From assembly GCF_026041215.1 (NCBI RefSeq), contig NZ_JAPEIQ010000022.1:1-64000 (forward strand): a stretch of DNA of 64,000 bases, read 5' to 3'. Position 1 is the stretch's first letter. Every line of letters starts with the position of its first letter. The notes under the pieces were generated by a model, which had not been told where the DNA came from, made no database searches, and saw only the letters and a list, made by a program, of their open reading frames with translations. Source of the stretch: Hoyosella sp. YIM 151337. Lineage in GTDB: Bacteria; Actinomycetota; Actinomycetes; Mycobacteriales; Mycobacteriaceae. Of the stretch, positions 18,491 through 27,524 are shown in pieces. The translations under genes were made by a program, and so were the position numbers.

Positions 18491-19029
18491 CGTACCCGCA
18501 CGTCGCAAACCCCCGAAAGCAGCGGGGCGTCCGGAAACTTCGGACGCCCCGCTGCTCGCGCGCAACAGTCCTCGCCGTAGTGCTGGCAACGGGCTGTGTG
18601 CAGCACACCGATGCTCTCGAATTCCAGATAGCGGACGCGCAGGGTGTTGTTCTGTACTCTTACCCGATCGAGCCTGGCGAGCTCGTAACGATGGAACATG
18701 TGCATTCAGTGCACAAACGGCCGGTGCGTGAGGTGTTCTCCGTGAGCCCTGACGGGCAACTCACGATGGAAGAGATGATCTTCGACCGCATGGGCGCCAA
18801 CCTGCCTTTTGGCCCGGAGACGGTGAACGGTGTCACCACGACGTTTATCGAGGAAGATGGGCACTATCGGGTAGTGCATCACAGTCGCCCTCTCGGTGTC
18901 GTGGAGTTGATTACCGGTGGTCCCGCAGTCAACCACATACTCACGATGCCGGACGGCACCGTCGTCCGGCTGCTCGATCTGACTCGTCCGCAGGCCCGCG
19001 TCGCGCTGCGAACACACGGGTCAGCGTAA
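18487..19029 (+). CDS. DUF1850 protein of a TAXI-TRAP operon
   Basis: Protein of up to 180 aa containing the DUF1850 core (EHVHSVHKRPVREVFSV, MIFDRMGANLPFGPE), a family almost always encoded between TAXI binding proteins and fused TRAP permeases. GTG 18487 overlaps the upstream stop as GTGA, but the first 25 codons then run through a perfect 16-bp hairpin (18518-18556), so a start near GTG 18595, just before the signal-like stretch ending ATGC (Cys37), is also plausible. Secreted or lipid-anchored accessory protein; its role in transport is unknown. Confidence 0.78.
   Translation: MTYPHVANPRKQRGVRKLRTPRCSRATVLAVVLATGCVQHTDALEFQIADAQGVVLYSYPIEPGELVTMEHVHSVHKRPVREVFSVSPDGQLTMEEMIFDRMGANLPFGPETVNGVTTTFIEEDGHYRVVHHSRPLGVVELITGGPAVNHILTMPDGTVVRLLDLTRPQARVALRTHGSA
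18518..18556 (+). terminator. Strong intra-operon hairpin after the TAXI binding-protein gene
   Basis: Two perfectly complementary 16-nt arms (18518-18533 and 18541-18556, the first arm beginning AGCAGCGGGG) flank a 7-nt loop. It begins 27 bp past the binding-protein stop and has no T-run. Such structures between a binding-protein gene and its permease usually reduce read-through or protect the upstream mRNA, giving excess binding protein. Confidence 0.8.
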
Positions 19030-19057
19030 GACTTCTCCGTCAACGAGAGGTGGGGAA

Positions 19058-21766
19058 ATGTCAACCACTCCGGCACCATCACCTGCGGACGGCACTGCAC
19101 CGTCTCCTGCGACTGTCAAGGAACTCGAGCACGACCTGATTGAGCTTGAGGAGCACAGTTTCACTGAGACCGGCGCGGCGACGCGGGTAGACCGACAGCC
19201 CGTGTGGCGCTGGGTGGTGTTCTTCATCGCCCTGGCGTTCGCGCTGTTCCATATCATCACCTCACCAGTGTTCGAAGGCTCGCTGCCCGCACGTCAGCAG
19301 GGGCCCTTCCATCTCTCACTCGGCCTGTGCCTGATCTTTCTCCTGTATCCCGTCAAGCCGCGCCTTACCAAACGCCAGCAGTACTTTGGATGGTTCCTCA
19401 CCGCGTCCGGGCTCATAGTGCTCGTAGCTATCGCGGTTCAGGGGATTGCCGGCTGGTACGTGGTCCTGCCTGCGCTCGGGGTTCTCGCGCTGGTGCAGGC
19501 GGCGCGGTACGTACCGCTGCGGCTGGGAGGCATTCCGTTCGCGGACCTCGTACTCGCGGGACTCAGCGTCTTCACCGGTTACTACGTCTTCTCGAACTAC
19601 GAGACGATCATCCGCACCGCTGGCATCCTTACCCCGGCGAACGTGGCAGTCGGCACGGTCGCGCTGCTGCTGATTCTTGTCGCCGCACAGCGTGTTCTCG
19701 GTAGCGCGCTCGTTATTCTCGCCACGATCATGCTCGCGTACGCCTATTACGGGCCCGTGCTGCCCGGCTTTCTCCGCCACCCGGGTTACAGCGTGGACCG
19801 CATTGTGAATACGTCTTTCTTCACGGACGAGGCAGTATTCGGCACACCGATCAGGGTTTCGGCTACCGTAATATTCCTTTTTCTTATCTTCGCCGCGATG
19901 CTGCAGCGCACGGGCATGGAACGGTTTTTCACCGACGCCGCACTCGGTGCAACCGGCTGGTCGACTGGCGGCACCGCAAAGGTCGCGGTCGCAACGAGCG
20001 CCTTCTCAGGCACGATCACTGGCTCGTCGGTCGCGAACACGGTGAGCAACGGTGCATTCACAATCCCGATGATGAAGAAGTCTGGATACAAGCCGAATTA
20101 CTCCGGCGCTGTGGAGGCAGCATCGTCGACGGGCGGACAGATCGCGCCGCCCATCATGGGTGCCGGTGCTTTCATCATGATGGAAATCACGCGTATCCCC
20201 TACGCGGAGATTCTGAAAGCTGCGATCATTCCTGCCATTCTCTTCTTCACCGCCCAATTCGTGGTGATTCACTTTGATTCGAAGCGGCTTCATATTGGTG
20301 GCATACCGAAGGCGCTGCTACCCAGCGTTCGGCAGCTTATGGCGGCGCGCGGCTATTTGTTGATCCCCATCGTGGCGATATTCATTCTGCTGTCGATGGG
20401 GTTCAGTCCCGGGTTTGCGGCGATGGCGTCGATAGGTATCGCGATCGGGATTAACATTCTGATTCAGCTGTTCGCTCCCGCCGTGGTCGCGCTCAGTCCA
20501 GCACGCGGAGAGTTGAAACCGCCGCCACCGCCAGTGTCGAGTCGGCTTGTGGGAAGTGCGCAGCTTCTTGCCTTCACCGCGCTCGCGTTCGGTGTGGCGT
20601 GGGTGCTGTACCTCGGTGTGGCTGCCGTGGCGCCGGGAATGACACGCCTGAACCGTATGACGGTTGTGGCGCTCGTGCTCGGTGTGCTCGTCGCTGTGAT
20701 CGCGCAGCTCATTGCACGGTGGCGCGGGTTTGAGGGCGACACGGACCTGACAGAGCCGCTCAGAGCGGTCGCTGTCCGCACGATTCAGGTGATGGTGCCG
20801 TTCGTGGCGACTATTGCTGCACTGTGGGGGGTTCGCTGGCTCGTCGAAACAGCGTTCCCTGATGCTGGACGCGCGTGGTCGGTCGTCGCGCTCGCCTTCG
20901 CGTATGCCGCCGCGACGACACTGCTAGTCGTTACGTTCTCAAAGTGGCGAACGTTTTCCGACGATAAACTGTCGCTCGCGTCGCTCACGGATGGCCTGGT
21001 CAGCGCCACTCGCATCGCACTGCCGATCATCGTGGCGTGTGCGACTGCCGGAATCCTTGCCGGGATGATCACGCTCACAGGACTCGGTCACAAACTGGCT
21101 GACGGATTGATTAGCCTCGGCGGCGGGCATTTGATTCCTGTGCTCGCGCTTTCGATGCTGGCTTGCCTGATCTTGGGCATCGGTCTGCCCACAACTGCGA
21201 ACTACGTCGTTACGGCAACGCTCGCCGCACCCGCAATCATTGTTTTGCTGCAGGGCGATCTGGCGGCACCTACGGTCGCGATGGTGCTTTCGGCACACTT
21301 GTTCGTGTACTACTTCGGAGTGATGGCGGACATCACCCCGCCGGTGTGCCTTGCAGCGTACGCCGCATGCGGCATATCGGGTGGCGATCCCATCCGCACC
21401 GGTGGGCATGCTGTGCGCATCGCGATTTCTGGGTTTGTCGTGCCGTTCATGTTCGTTATCAGCCCGCAGTTGCTGTTGCAGAATGTCACGTGGCTGGAGG
21501 GCATCCATGCAGCGGTGACGTCGCTAGCTGGGGTATTTTTCCTGGGTATCGCCATGGTGGGGTTCTTCCAGTCGCGCATCTCCTGGCCTGAACGAATTGC
21601 GCTGGCGGTTGCGGGTGTTCTGCTCCTCCACTTTGGTGTGCTCACAGATGTGATCGGTCTGGTGGTCGGTCTCGTCATTACCCTTCTGCATTACCGGATT
21701 GGTAAGGCACGCGAGGCAGCGAAGGTCGCGGGGATCCCAGTGGCTGCGGGCACGTCAGATGTCTGA
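19058..21766 (+). CDS. TRAP transporter fused permease (4TM + 12TM), TAXI type
   Basis: Very hydrophobic protein of 902 aa that fuses the small and large TRAP membrane subunits, as is normal for TAXI systems. Conserved large-subunit segments are visible: KVAVATSAFSGTITGSSVAN, ASSTGGQIAPPIMGAGAF, LTGLGHKL and the LGIGLPTTANYVV loop, plus VMADITPPVCLAAYAA. It couples import of the TAXI ligand to a cation gradient. The ATG at 19058 follows a GGTGGGGAA site. The stop overlaps the convergent recX stop by 12 bases. Confidence 0.95.
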   Translation: MSTTPAPSPADGTAPSPATVKELEHDLIELEEHSFTETGAATRVDRQPVWRWVVFFIALAFALFHIITSPVFEGSLPARQQGPFHLSLGLCLIFLLYPVKPRLTKRQQYFGWFLTASGLIVLVAIAVQGIAGWYVVLPALGVLALVQAARYVPLRLGGIPFADLVLAGLSVFTGYYVFSNYETIIRTAGILTPANVAVGTVALLLILVAAQRVLGSALVILATIMLAYAYYGPVLPGFLRHPGYSVDRIVNTSFFTDEAVFGTPIRVSATVIFLFLIFAAMLQRTGMERFFTDAALGATGWSTGGTAKVAVATSAFSGTITGSSVANTVSNGAFTIPMMKKSGYKPNYSGAVEAASSTGGQIAPPIMGAGAFIMMEITRIPYAEILKAAIIPAILFFTAQFVVIHFDSKRLHIGGIPKALLPSVRQLMAARGYLLIPIVAIFILLSMGFSPGFAAMASIGIAIGINILIQLFAPAVVALSPARGELKPPPPPVSSRLVGSAQLLAFTALAFGVAWVLYLGVAAVAPGMTRLNRMTVVALVLGVLVAVIAQLIARWRGFEGDTDLTEPLRAVAVRTIQVMVPFVATIAALWGVRWLVETAFPDAGRAWSVVALAFAYAAATTLLVVTFSKWRTFSDDKLSLASLTDGLVSATRIALPIIVACATAGILAGMITLTGLGHKLADGLISLGGGHLIPVLALSMLACLILGIGLPTTANYVVTATLAAPAIIVLLQGDLAAPTVAMVLSAHLFVYYFGVMADITPPVCLAAYAACGISGGDPIRTGGHAVRIAISGFVVPFMFVISPQLLLQNVTWLEGIHAAVTSLAGVFFLGIAMVGFFQSRISWPERIALAVAGVLLLHFGVLTDVIGLVVGLVITLLHYRIGKAREAAKVAGIPVAAGTSDV

Positions 21767-22336
21767 CTCGCTGGTTTCTTCGCCGGGCAATTCGATGTCA
21801 GCTCCGGCAGATTCAGCTACCACCTGCTTTACGACGCTATATGCGAGGCTGGGCGCGTATCCTCGCCGGGCTAGCATCCCGACGAGCTTGCGTGTTGCGC
21901 TCTGTCTCTCCGCCGGGACCGCCCAGTTGGTGCGACCGGAACGTTCGAGTTTTTGCGCCGTGAGTGCGTATGCACGTGACCGTTCATCATCATCGGTGAT
22001 GGACGAGAGAGCTTGAGCCGCGTCGGGATCGGATACTCCCTTGCGGCGAAGTTCCATGGCAAGCGCTTTTCGGCCGCGCCCATTATGGGTGTGACGGGAG
22101 CGCACCCACGTCGCCGCGAACTCCGCGTCGTCGATAAGTTTGGCGTTTACGAGTCGCTCGAGGACGCTGTTCGCGACGGTCTCGGGTATGCCTTTGCGGA
22201 TGAGTTTTTCGCGCAGTTCTGCTCTGGTGTGAGACCGGGCTCCTAGCCAGCGCAGACTCAGGGTTCGCGCATGGTTATGCCATTCTTCCGGGGAGCGAGC
22301 AGGCCTGCCGCTCCCCGGATTGTCGTCGTCTGTCAC
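21755..22336 (-). CDS. recX: Regulatory protein RecX
   Basis: Small helical modulator (193 aa) that binds RecA filaments and limits RecA activity. RecX repeats are visible, for example SLRWLGARSHTRAELREKL, then VNAKLIDDAEFAATWV and VRSRHTHNGRGRKALAMELR. GTG 22336 begins 3 bp after the recA stop, so recA and recX are co-transcribed and the ribosome site lies in recA. Confidence 0.95.
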   Translation of the reverse strand: MTDDDNPGSGRPARSPEEWHNHARTLSLRWLGARSHTRAELREKLIRKGIPETVANSVLERLVNAKLIDDAEFAATWVRSRHTHNGRGRKALAMELRRKGVSDPDAAQALSSITDDDERSRAYALTAQKLERSGRTNWAVPAERQSATRKLVGMLARRGYAPSLAYSVVKQVVAESAGADIELPGEETSESDI

Positions 22337-22339
22337 CGG

Positions 22340-23377
22340 TTAGAACTCCACCGGAGTGGCTTCCGCCTCGGCTGCAACGGATGCACCGATGCCGAGCTTT
22401 TCGAGGATTTTCTTTTCGACCTCGTTTGCGATGTCTGGATTTTCCAGCAGGTACCGGCGAGCATTCTCCTTGCCCTGGCCGAGCTGGTCACCGTCATAGG
22501 TGAACCAGGAGCCCGACTTCCGGATGAAGCCATGCTCCACTCCCATATCGATGAGCGAACCTTCACGACTGATGCCTTTGCCGTAAAGAATGTCGAACTC
22601 GGCCTGTTTGAAGGGCGGTGACACCTTGTTCTTGACAACCTTCACGCGGGTGCGGTTACCGACCGCGTCACCACCATCTTTGAGCGTTTCGATCCGGCGA
22701 ACGTCGAGGCGCACTGATGCATAAAACTTCAGCGCCTTGCCACCGGTGGTGGTTTCCGGCGAGCCGAACATGACACCGATCTTCTCTCGCAGCTGGTTGA
22801 TGAAGATCGCGGTTGTCCCCGCACTGTTCAGTGCTGATGTCATTTTCCGCAATGCTTGGCTCATCAAACGTGCCTGCAGGCCGACGTGGCTATCGCCCAT
22901 TTCACCTTCGATCTCGGCTCGCGGCACGAGCGCGGCAACAGAGTCGATGACGATGATGTCGAGCGCCCCCGATCGAATCAGCATGTCGGCAATCTCGAGT
23001 GCCTGCTCGCCCGTGTCTGGCTGTGAAACAAGCAGTGCATCGGTATCCACTCCGAGTGCCTTTGCGTACTCAGGATCGAGCGCATGCTCGGCATCAATGA
23101 AGGCGGCGATACCACCGGCGCGCTGCGCATTCGCAACCGCATGAAGAGCGACAGTCGTCTTGCCCGATGATTCGGGGCCGTAGATCTCAATGACCCTGCC
23201 CTTGGGCAAACCACCGATTCCTAGCGCAACATCAAGAGCCACTGACCCCGTCGGTATCACTGAAATCGGGGGCCGGACCTCATCCCCCAAACGCATAACC
23301 GACCCTTTGCCGAAGGACTTCTCCACCTGCGCGAGCGCGAGTTCAAGTGCCTTATCCCGGTCATATGCAGGTGCCAT
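22340..23377 (-). CDS. recA: Recombinase RecA
   Basis: Strand-exchange ATPase and LexA co-protease of 345 aa, with Walker A GPESSGKT (67-74), the [15 protein letters not shown] segment and the L2-region [20 protein letters not shown]. The ATG at 23377 follows GGGAGAG; a frame extending to 23425 is rejected. Unlike M. tuberculosis RecA it has no intein: length and motif spacing are those of a plain RecA. It has two damage-responsive elements upstream (23449-23471 and 23559-23572). Confidence 0.98.
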   Translation of the reverse strand: MAPAYDRDKALELALAQVEKSFGKGSVMRLGDEVRPPISVIPTGSVALDVALGIGGLPKGRVIEIYGPESSGKTTVALHAVANAQRAGGIAAFIDAEHALDPEYAKALGVDTDALLVSQPDTGEQALEIADMLIRSGALDIIVIDSVAALVPRAEIEGEMGDSHVGLQARLMSQALRKMTSALNSAGTTAIFINQLREKIGVMFGSPETTTGGKALKFYASVRLDVRRIETLKDGGDAVGNRTRVKVVKNKVSPPFKQAEFDILYGKGISREGSLIDMGVEHGFIRKSGSWFTYDGDQLGQGKENARRYLLENPDIANEVEKKILEKLGIGASVAAEAEATPVEF

Positions 23378-23448
23378 AGTTGCTGCTCTCCCTTTCTCGC
23401 GCCGATTCCGCTGCCTCAGCGCCACGTGGTCTTGCCGGAGTTACCGCT

Positions 23449-23471
23449 ACAGTACGACCGGGCACTGACAA
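23449..23471 (-). promoter_or_regulatory. RecA-NDp-type (PafBC-dependent) promoter of recA
   Basis: On the minus strand TTGTCAGTG (23471-23463), 8 bp, then TACTGT (23454-23449): an exact match to the mycobacterial motif TTGTCRGTG-N8-TANNNT, which drives LexA-independent DNA-damage induction. It lies 72 bp upstream of the recA start codon. Confidence 0.88.
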
Positions 23472-23558
23472 TTTTTGTCTCCCGCGCCCGCGTTGTGGAT
23501 AAGTCGCTTCCGCGGCCCGTCCTGTGGACAACGTGCGCAACTCACACAGCCACTATAC

Positions 23559-23572
23559 CGAACGTTTGTTCG
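23559..23572. promoter_or_regulatory. LexA-binding SOS box upstream of recA
   Basis: CGAAC-GTTT-GTTCG is a perfect match to the actinobacterial SOS box (CGAAC-N4-GTTCG). It lies about 90 bp upstream of the RecA-NDp promoter and so should control a second, more distal recA promoter; recA appears to have the dual control known from mycobacteria. Confidence 0.9.
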
Positions 23573-23609
23573 ATGAGGGAACGCAACACGCAAAACACGC
23601 CGACGTGGG

Positions 23610-23804
23610 CTACCACCGTTCACACGGGACGTCAAAGTCCTCGCAAATCGCTCGCCAAATGTCGCGAAGGTTCGAACCCCGCGCCACAGCCGCCGATGCA
23701 GTCACGCCCCCCATCGCAGTGAGAACGTGATCGCGCAGCACCGATTGTCCAAACACTGGGCCAAACTCTGCGTGCACACGCTCGTGAAACTCCGTCAACC
23801 GCAC
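23610..23804 (-). CDS. DUF3046 small conserved protein
   Basis: Protein of 64 aa: MRLTEFHERVHAEFGPVFGQ at the start, VLTAMGGVTASAAVARG in the middle and DIWRAICEDFDVP at the end. The family (Rv2738c in M. tuberculosis) sits upstream of recA across actinobacteria; function unknown. GTG start at 23804. The SOS box lies 37 bp beyond its stop, between it and recA, so recA has its own promoters. Confidence 0.87.
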   Translation of the reverse strand: MRLTEFHERVHAEFGPVFGQSVLRDHVLTAMGGVTASAAVARGSNLRDIWRAICEDFDVPCERW

Positions 23805-23889
23805 TCCACCAAGCTAGCGCCTCAGCAAGTCTCGGCACCACCGCTATAGCGGCCATAAAGTGACCTAAAGGTTTTTTACTCTCACAGCT

Positions 23890-25041
23890 ATGACAGACAG
23901 CAACGCAATTGCGCCGTATCAGATCGCCATCCCACAGCATGAAATTGATGAGCTTCACGACCGCATTGCACGTACGCGCTGGCCAGATGACTTGCCCGAG
24001 GCTGGCTGGGAGTACGGGGTACCGGTCAGCTACGCAAAAAAGCTCGCCGATTACTGGCGCACCTCATACGACTGGCGCGGCTGGGAGGCGAAGCTCAACG
24101 CATATCCGCACTATGTCACCGTTATCGACGGCCAGACACTGCACTTCCTCCATATCCGTTCCCCGCGCAAGGGCGCTCAGCCGCTGCTGCTCATCCATGG
24201 CTGGCCCAGTTCTGTTGTCGACTTCATCGAGATGATCGGTCCCCTTAATGATCCCGGATCATACGGCGGTGACCCGAGTGACGCTTTCGATCTGGTCATT
24301 CCCTCGCTGCCCGGCTTTGGCTTCTCCGGCCCTACACAGCAGCGTGGCGCCGCATCCGTACAGAATTACGCAGCTGTACTGGCAGAACTCATGAGCAGAC
24401 TCGGCTACCGCGCATACGGTGTGCACGGCGGAGACCTGGGCTCGCTAGTGGCCCCCGAACTTGGTCGCGCCGACGCCCGCCATGTAGTCGGAGTGCATAT
24501 GAACGGCCCGATTACGATCCCGCCGTGGGACGCCGATCCGGCGTCATTCCCGGACGACGAACAGGAGGTGCTCCAGCAGCTGGCGAATTGGTCAGAGGGC
24601 GAAGGTACGGGTTACGCCGCTATCCAAGGCGATCGGCCGCAGAACATCGCCTACGGCTTGACGGATTCACCTGTCGCTCAGCTCGCGTGGATTGTCGAAC
24701 ACTTCAAGGGCCTGACAGATCCCGCGAAAGAACTTCCGGAAGACGCAGTTGATCTCGATCAGATGCTCACGAATATCGGGATCTATTGGTTCACCCGGAC
24801 GGCGGGGTCATCAGCACGCATTTACAAGGAGTCCGCGGACTGGGGAGCTCCAAAGGAAAGTTCTGGTGTGCCCACGGGGGCGGCGGTTTTTCCAGGAGAC
24901 TTCACGCTCCGGAGCGTGCTCGAGAAGGAAAACAACCTCACGTGGTGGACACGCTACGACCGGGGCGGGCACTTTGCGGCGATGGAAGCTCCAGACCTCC
25001 TGACAGCGGACATCCAGGACTTCTTCAGGTCCATCCGCTAA
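23890..25041 (+). CDS. Epoxide hydrolase (alpha/beta-hydrolase with EHN domain)
   Basis: Protein of 383 aa. The N-terminal EHN segment reads IAIPQHEIDELHDRIARTRW, followed by the alpha/beta-hydrolase fold with the oxyanion motif HGWPSS (103-108) and nucleophile Asp182 in GVHGGDLGS; the base His is in GGHFAAME near the C-terminus. Such enzymes open epoxides to diols in the cytoplasm. Its location between recA and a Rv2739c-like glycosyltransferase recalls ephG-like genes of mycobacteria. Physiological substrate unknown. Confidence 0.92.
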   Translation: MTDSNAIAPYQIAIPQHEIDELHDRIARTRWPDDLPEAGWEYGVPVSYAKKLADYWRTSYDWRGWEAKLNAYPHYVTVIDGQTLHFLHIRSPRKGAQPLLLIHGWPSSVVDFIEMIGPLNDPGSYGGDPSDAFDLVIPSLPGFGFSGPTQQRGAASVQNYAAVLAELMSRLGYRAYGVHGGDLGSLVAPELGRADARHVVGVHMNGPITIPPWDADPASFPDDEQEVLQQLANWSEGEGTGYAAIQGDRPQNIAYGLTDSPVAQLAWIVEHFKGLTDPAKELPEDAVDLDQMLTNIGIYWFTRTAGSSARIYKESADWGAPKESSGVPTGAAVFPGDFTLRSVLEKENNLTWWTRYDRGGHFAAMEAPDLLTADIQDFFRSIR

Positions 25042-25048
25042 AGGCTGT

Positions 25049-26236
25049 TCAGCCCCGCAGTTTCGACACCACATCGCGACACAAGCGCACGACGTCGTCC
25101 GCACGGGAAGCCGATTGTGCTGCCCGGCTAGCGGCTCTCGCATATGCCGGATCACTGGTGACGAGATCAATCGCTGCGGCAATCTGTGTGGGGTCGGGAG
25201 TACCGTCGGCCTGTGGCCACACTGCGACACCAGCGCCTAGCCGGGTCACGCGGCCGGCGAGCTCTCGCTGGTCCCCACCGCCGGGCACCAGCACCAGTGG
25301 CAGGCCGGCGAGCAGTCCGCGCGCGATGATGCCGTGTCCAGCACCGCACACAAGTACGCTGGCCTGCTGAAGCAGAATGTCTTGGCGGCCGGGTCCTGCG
25401 GCTGCCCACGAGGGAAGATTCGCAGGCGGCTCCTTCAGCATCGTTGCTGCAACACGGAAACTCGGCGGGCCACCGCGGCCGAGGCCGGCTACCACAGCTT
25501 CGAGCACGCCCTCCGCGCCGCCTTGCGACGCCGTTGACGGTGACACCGCAACAACGGGGGCATCACCCACCGGAAGCGGAAGCTCCGCGCTGCCCGGTTC
25601 CCATATGAGCGGCCCGATGATGAAGGCTTCCGCTGGCCAGTCGGGACGAGGCACCTCAAGCCCGGGCAGCGTGGCTATAAGCCGTGCCCGCGGCCCCGGT
25701 TCGCGTACCGGAAGGCCGATGGTCGACCGCACCCGCGCGCGCTGGCGCTGCCCCTTGCGCAAGTCGCGCGCGACTGCGGCCCGCAAGACCGTGTCTCTCG
25801 CACGGCCCAGCACACCTTTGCCAGGCTCCAGGCCGCTGCCGATCGGCGGCAGCCCCCGTGACGGCAGATAAAGCGGGTGCGGCGAGAGTTCTGCCCAGGG
25901 AATTCCCAGCCGCTCCGCGGCGAACGCCCCGGCAACTGTGATGACATCGGACACAACGAGATCCGGCATCATCTGGTTGAGGTCTTGCAGCATCAAGGTG
26001 GACATAACGGCCGCCCGTTCGTGGATCCGGCGGCCCACATCGTCGTCGCGGGTGCCCGGTTGCATCAGCAGGCCGGGCAGCTCATGTGCTTCGATACCGC
26101 GATCGGCCGCGTGCTCCAGCCACCTTGACCCAGTTATCAACGCCGCGCTGTCACCAGCGGCCTGCAAGCGGCGGCACAATGCCATCGCCGGGAACGCATG
26201 ACCGGGATCAGGGCCCGCGACGACAGCGACGTGCAT
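25049..26236 (-). CDS. UGT-like glycosyltransferase (GT-B fold)
   Basis: Protein of 395 aa. The N-terminal Rossmann part begins MHVAVVAGPDPGHAFPAMAL, similar to UDP-glucuronosyl/macrolide-type transferases; the C-terminal part has the nucleotide-sugar-binding stretch SVLVCGAGHGIIARGLLAGLP and VLVPGGGDQRELAGRV. A homologue (Rv2739c) neighbours recA in M. tuberculosis. Acceptor and donor are unknown. It converges on the epoxide hydrolase with only 7 bp between the stops. Confidence 0.82.
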   Translation of the reverse strand: MHVAVVAGPDPGHAFPAMALCRRLQAAGDSAALITGSRWLEHAADRGIEAHELPGLLMQPGTRDDDVGRRIHERAAVMSTLMLQDLNQMMPDLVVSDVITVAGAFAAERLGIPWAELSPHPLYLPSRGLPPIGSGLEPGKGVLGRARDTVLRAAVARDLRKGQRQRARVRSTIGLPVREPGPRARLIATLPGLEVPRPDWPAEAFIIGPLIWEPGSAELPLPVGDAPVVAVSPSTASQGGAEGVLEAVVAGLGRGGPPSFRVAATMLKEPPANLPSWAAAGPGRQDILLQQASVLVCGAGHGIIARGLLAGLPLVLVPGGGDQRELAGRVTRLGAGVAVWPQADGTPDPTQIAAAIDLVTSDPAYARAASRAAQSASRADDVVRLCRDVVSKLRG

Positions 26237-26308
26237 TCTATGCTCGGCCTACTTCCGCTTTCGTCGAACATGTAGCAGAACCGGTACTGTCAGCGATACC
26301 CCGGCGGA

Positions 26309-26500
26309 TCAGTACGGCCCGACGACGTCGTTCTTCTTCTCGTCCTTTGAGAACGCCTTGTACAAGAAATACACGATCGCGCCAACCACCGCGACTGTTG
26401 CGATCGTCGACAGCGTCGAGAAGAAGGCTCCGACAAGCCATCCGAGCAGGGCGAGCCCTAGCCAGATGACGACGATCGCACCGATGATCTTCAGAACCAT
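26309..26500 (-). CDS. Tiny two-helix membrane protein at the end of the psp block
   Basis: Protein of 63 aa. Residues 3-27 and 32-51 are hydrophobic; the C-terminus is charged (KAFSKDEKKNDVVGPY). A perfect GGAGG site precedes the ATG at 26500, which makes it a real gene despite its size. It follows the PspM-like gene by 73 bp on the same strand, the place held by the larger pspN (Rv2742c) in M. tuberculosis, but it is far too short to be PspN. A small membrane partner of the Psp response is a reasonable guess. Confidence 0.78.
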   Translation of the reverse strand: MVLKIIGAIVVIWLGLALLGWLVGAFFSTLSTIATVAVVGAIVYFLYKAFSKDEKKNDVVGPY

Positions 26501-26573
26501 TACTACCTCCGGTATGTTCAGCGTTGGTTGCGCGCGCTGTGCGGCATACCTCTAGCTTTCACCGCGGCGCGGG

Positions 26574-27488
26574 CTATGTCAGCCCTGAAGCGCGAAGATC
26601 AGGGGAAGTTCGGGGACCTCCCCCATCTGCGATTCTCGGCCAGGCCACGGACTGCGCTGAACCGTGATCTGTGGCCGTGCCGCCATGTGGGAGGCGGCGA
26701 AGCTCGTGCAGCGCGATGGTAAGCCCCGCCACCCGGTCGGTGACGTCGCGCAGTTGTTCGCGCTGCTGATCTATCACGGTGTACGCGGTAGGGCGAGGCA
26801 CGCCGAGTGCCGCATCGGTCATTTGCGCGGCGACTGACGCGAGGTCTTCGATTTCCTCGACACCGGCGGTGACATAGTCCGTCAGCACCCGGATTGGCTC
26901 GATCAGCTCCGTGCTGGTGCCGGTGTGCGAACGTGCCTGGCGCATCTTTGCGCGCGCCAATTCCATGCCGACAACGTCTTTCGCAGCACCTTCAAGCGAG
27001 TCCCCGGCAATCATCGCCGCACGCAAAATCCCCTCAGCTTCGCCGGGCGGGAGCGCCTGCGACCGGTCGAGCACAAGGACCAGGCGGTAGAGACTGTGTT
27101 CCGCCGCACCAAGCCGAGTCATTGGTGCGTGCACGGCCGACGCATGGTGCGGCTGAAAGCGGCGTGCGGGCTGCGGCGGCGGGAGCGGTTCTGAGCGATA
27201 CTTCCGGAACTTGCCCCATGCTGCGACAGCGGGCATCGCGAACAATGCAGTCATGCTGCCGCCCACGACGACTGTCCATTCGGGCGCAGACGCCAGCGCG
27301 AGCGCGCCCGTCCCTGCGCCCGATACCAGTGATATTCCGCCGTACCGCGTTGTCCGGCGCCGGGCCCGCCGCACCTTGCGAAGCTGCTTTTCGCGCGGGT
27401 CAGTCCATTTCCGGGCGACGTCACTGACGCGGCCCTGGATGTCAGACCACCATTGCCGAGCATCCCCCGGCAGCGGAATCGGAGACAT
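26574..27488 (-). CDS. pspM: PspM-like membrane protein of the phage-shock response
   Basis: Protein of about 304 aa. A basic N-terminal region (REKQLRKVRRARRRTTRYGG) leads into two adjacent membrane helices (about residues 51-90); the C-terminal half is helical and soluble. It is encoded directly after pspA, as Rv2743c (PspM) is in M. tuberculosis, where it anchors PspA at the membrane. ATG 27488 is used; a GTG one codon earlier is equally possible. The symbol rests on synteny and architecture. Confidence 0.75.
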   Translation of the reverse strand: MSPIPLPGDARQWWSDIQGRVSDVARKWTDPREKQLRKVRRARRRTTRYGGISLVSGAGTGALALASAPEWTVVVGGSMTALFAMPAVAAWGKFRKYRSEPLPPPQPARRFQPHHASAVHAPMTRLGAAEHSLYRLVLVLDRSQALPPGEAEGILRAAMIAGDSLEGAAKDVVGMELARAKMRQARSHTGTSTELIEPIRVLTDYVTAGVEEIEDLASVAAQMTDAALGVPRPTAYTVIDQQREQLRDVTDRVAGLTIALHELRRLPHGGTATDHGSAQSVAWPRIADGGGPRTSPDLRASGLT

Positions 27489-27524
27489 CACAGGACCACG
27501 GATCCTTAGCTTCCACTACGAACG

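Noticed and set aside
17246-18589. Open frame of 447 codons on the minus strand opposite the TAXI binding-protein gene
   Set aside because: Its product has no recognisable domain, and the plus-strand gene has a lipobox, ribosome site and clear family motifs. GC-rich codon use opens the antisense frame.
22340-23377. Possible RecA intein as in M. tuberculosis
   Set aside because: The protein is of normal length with uninterrupted motifs.
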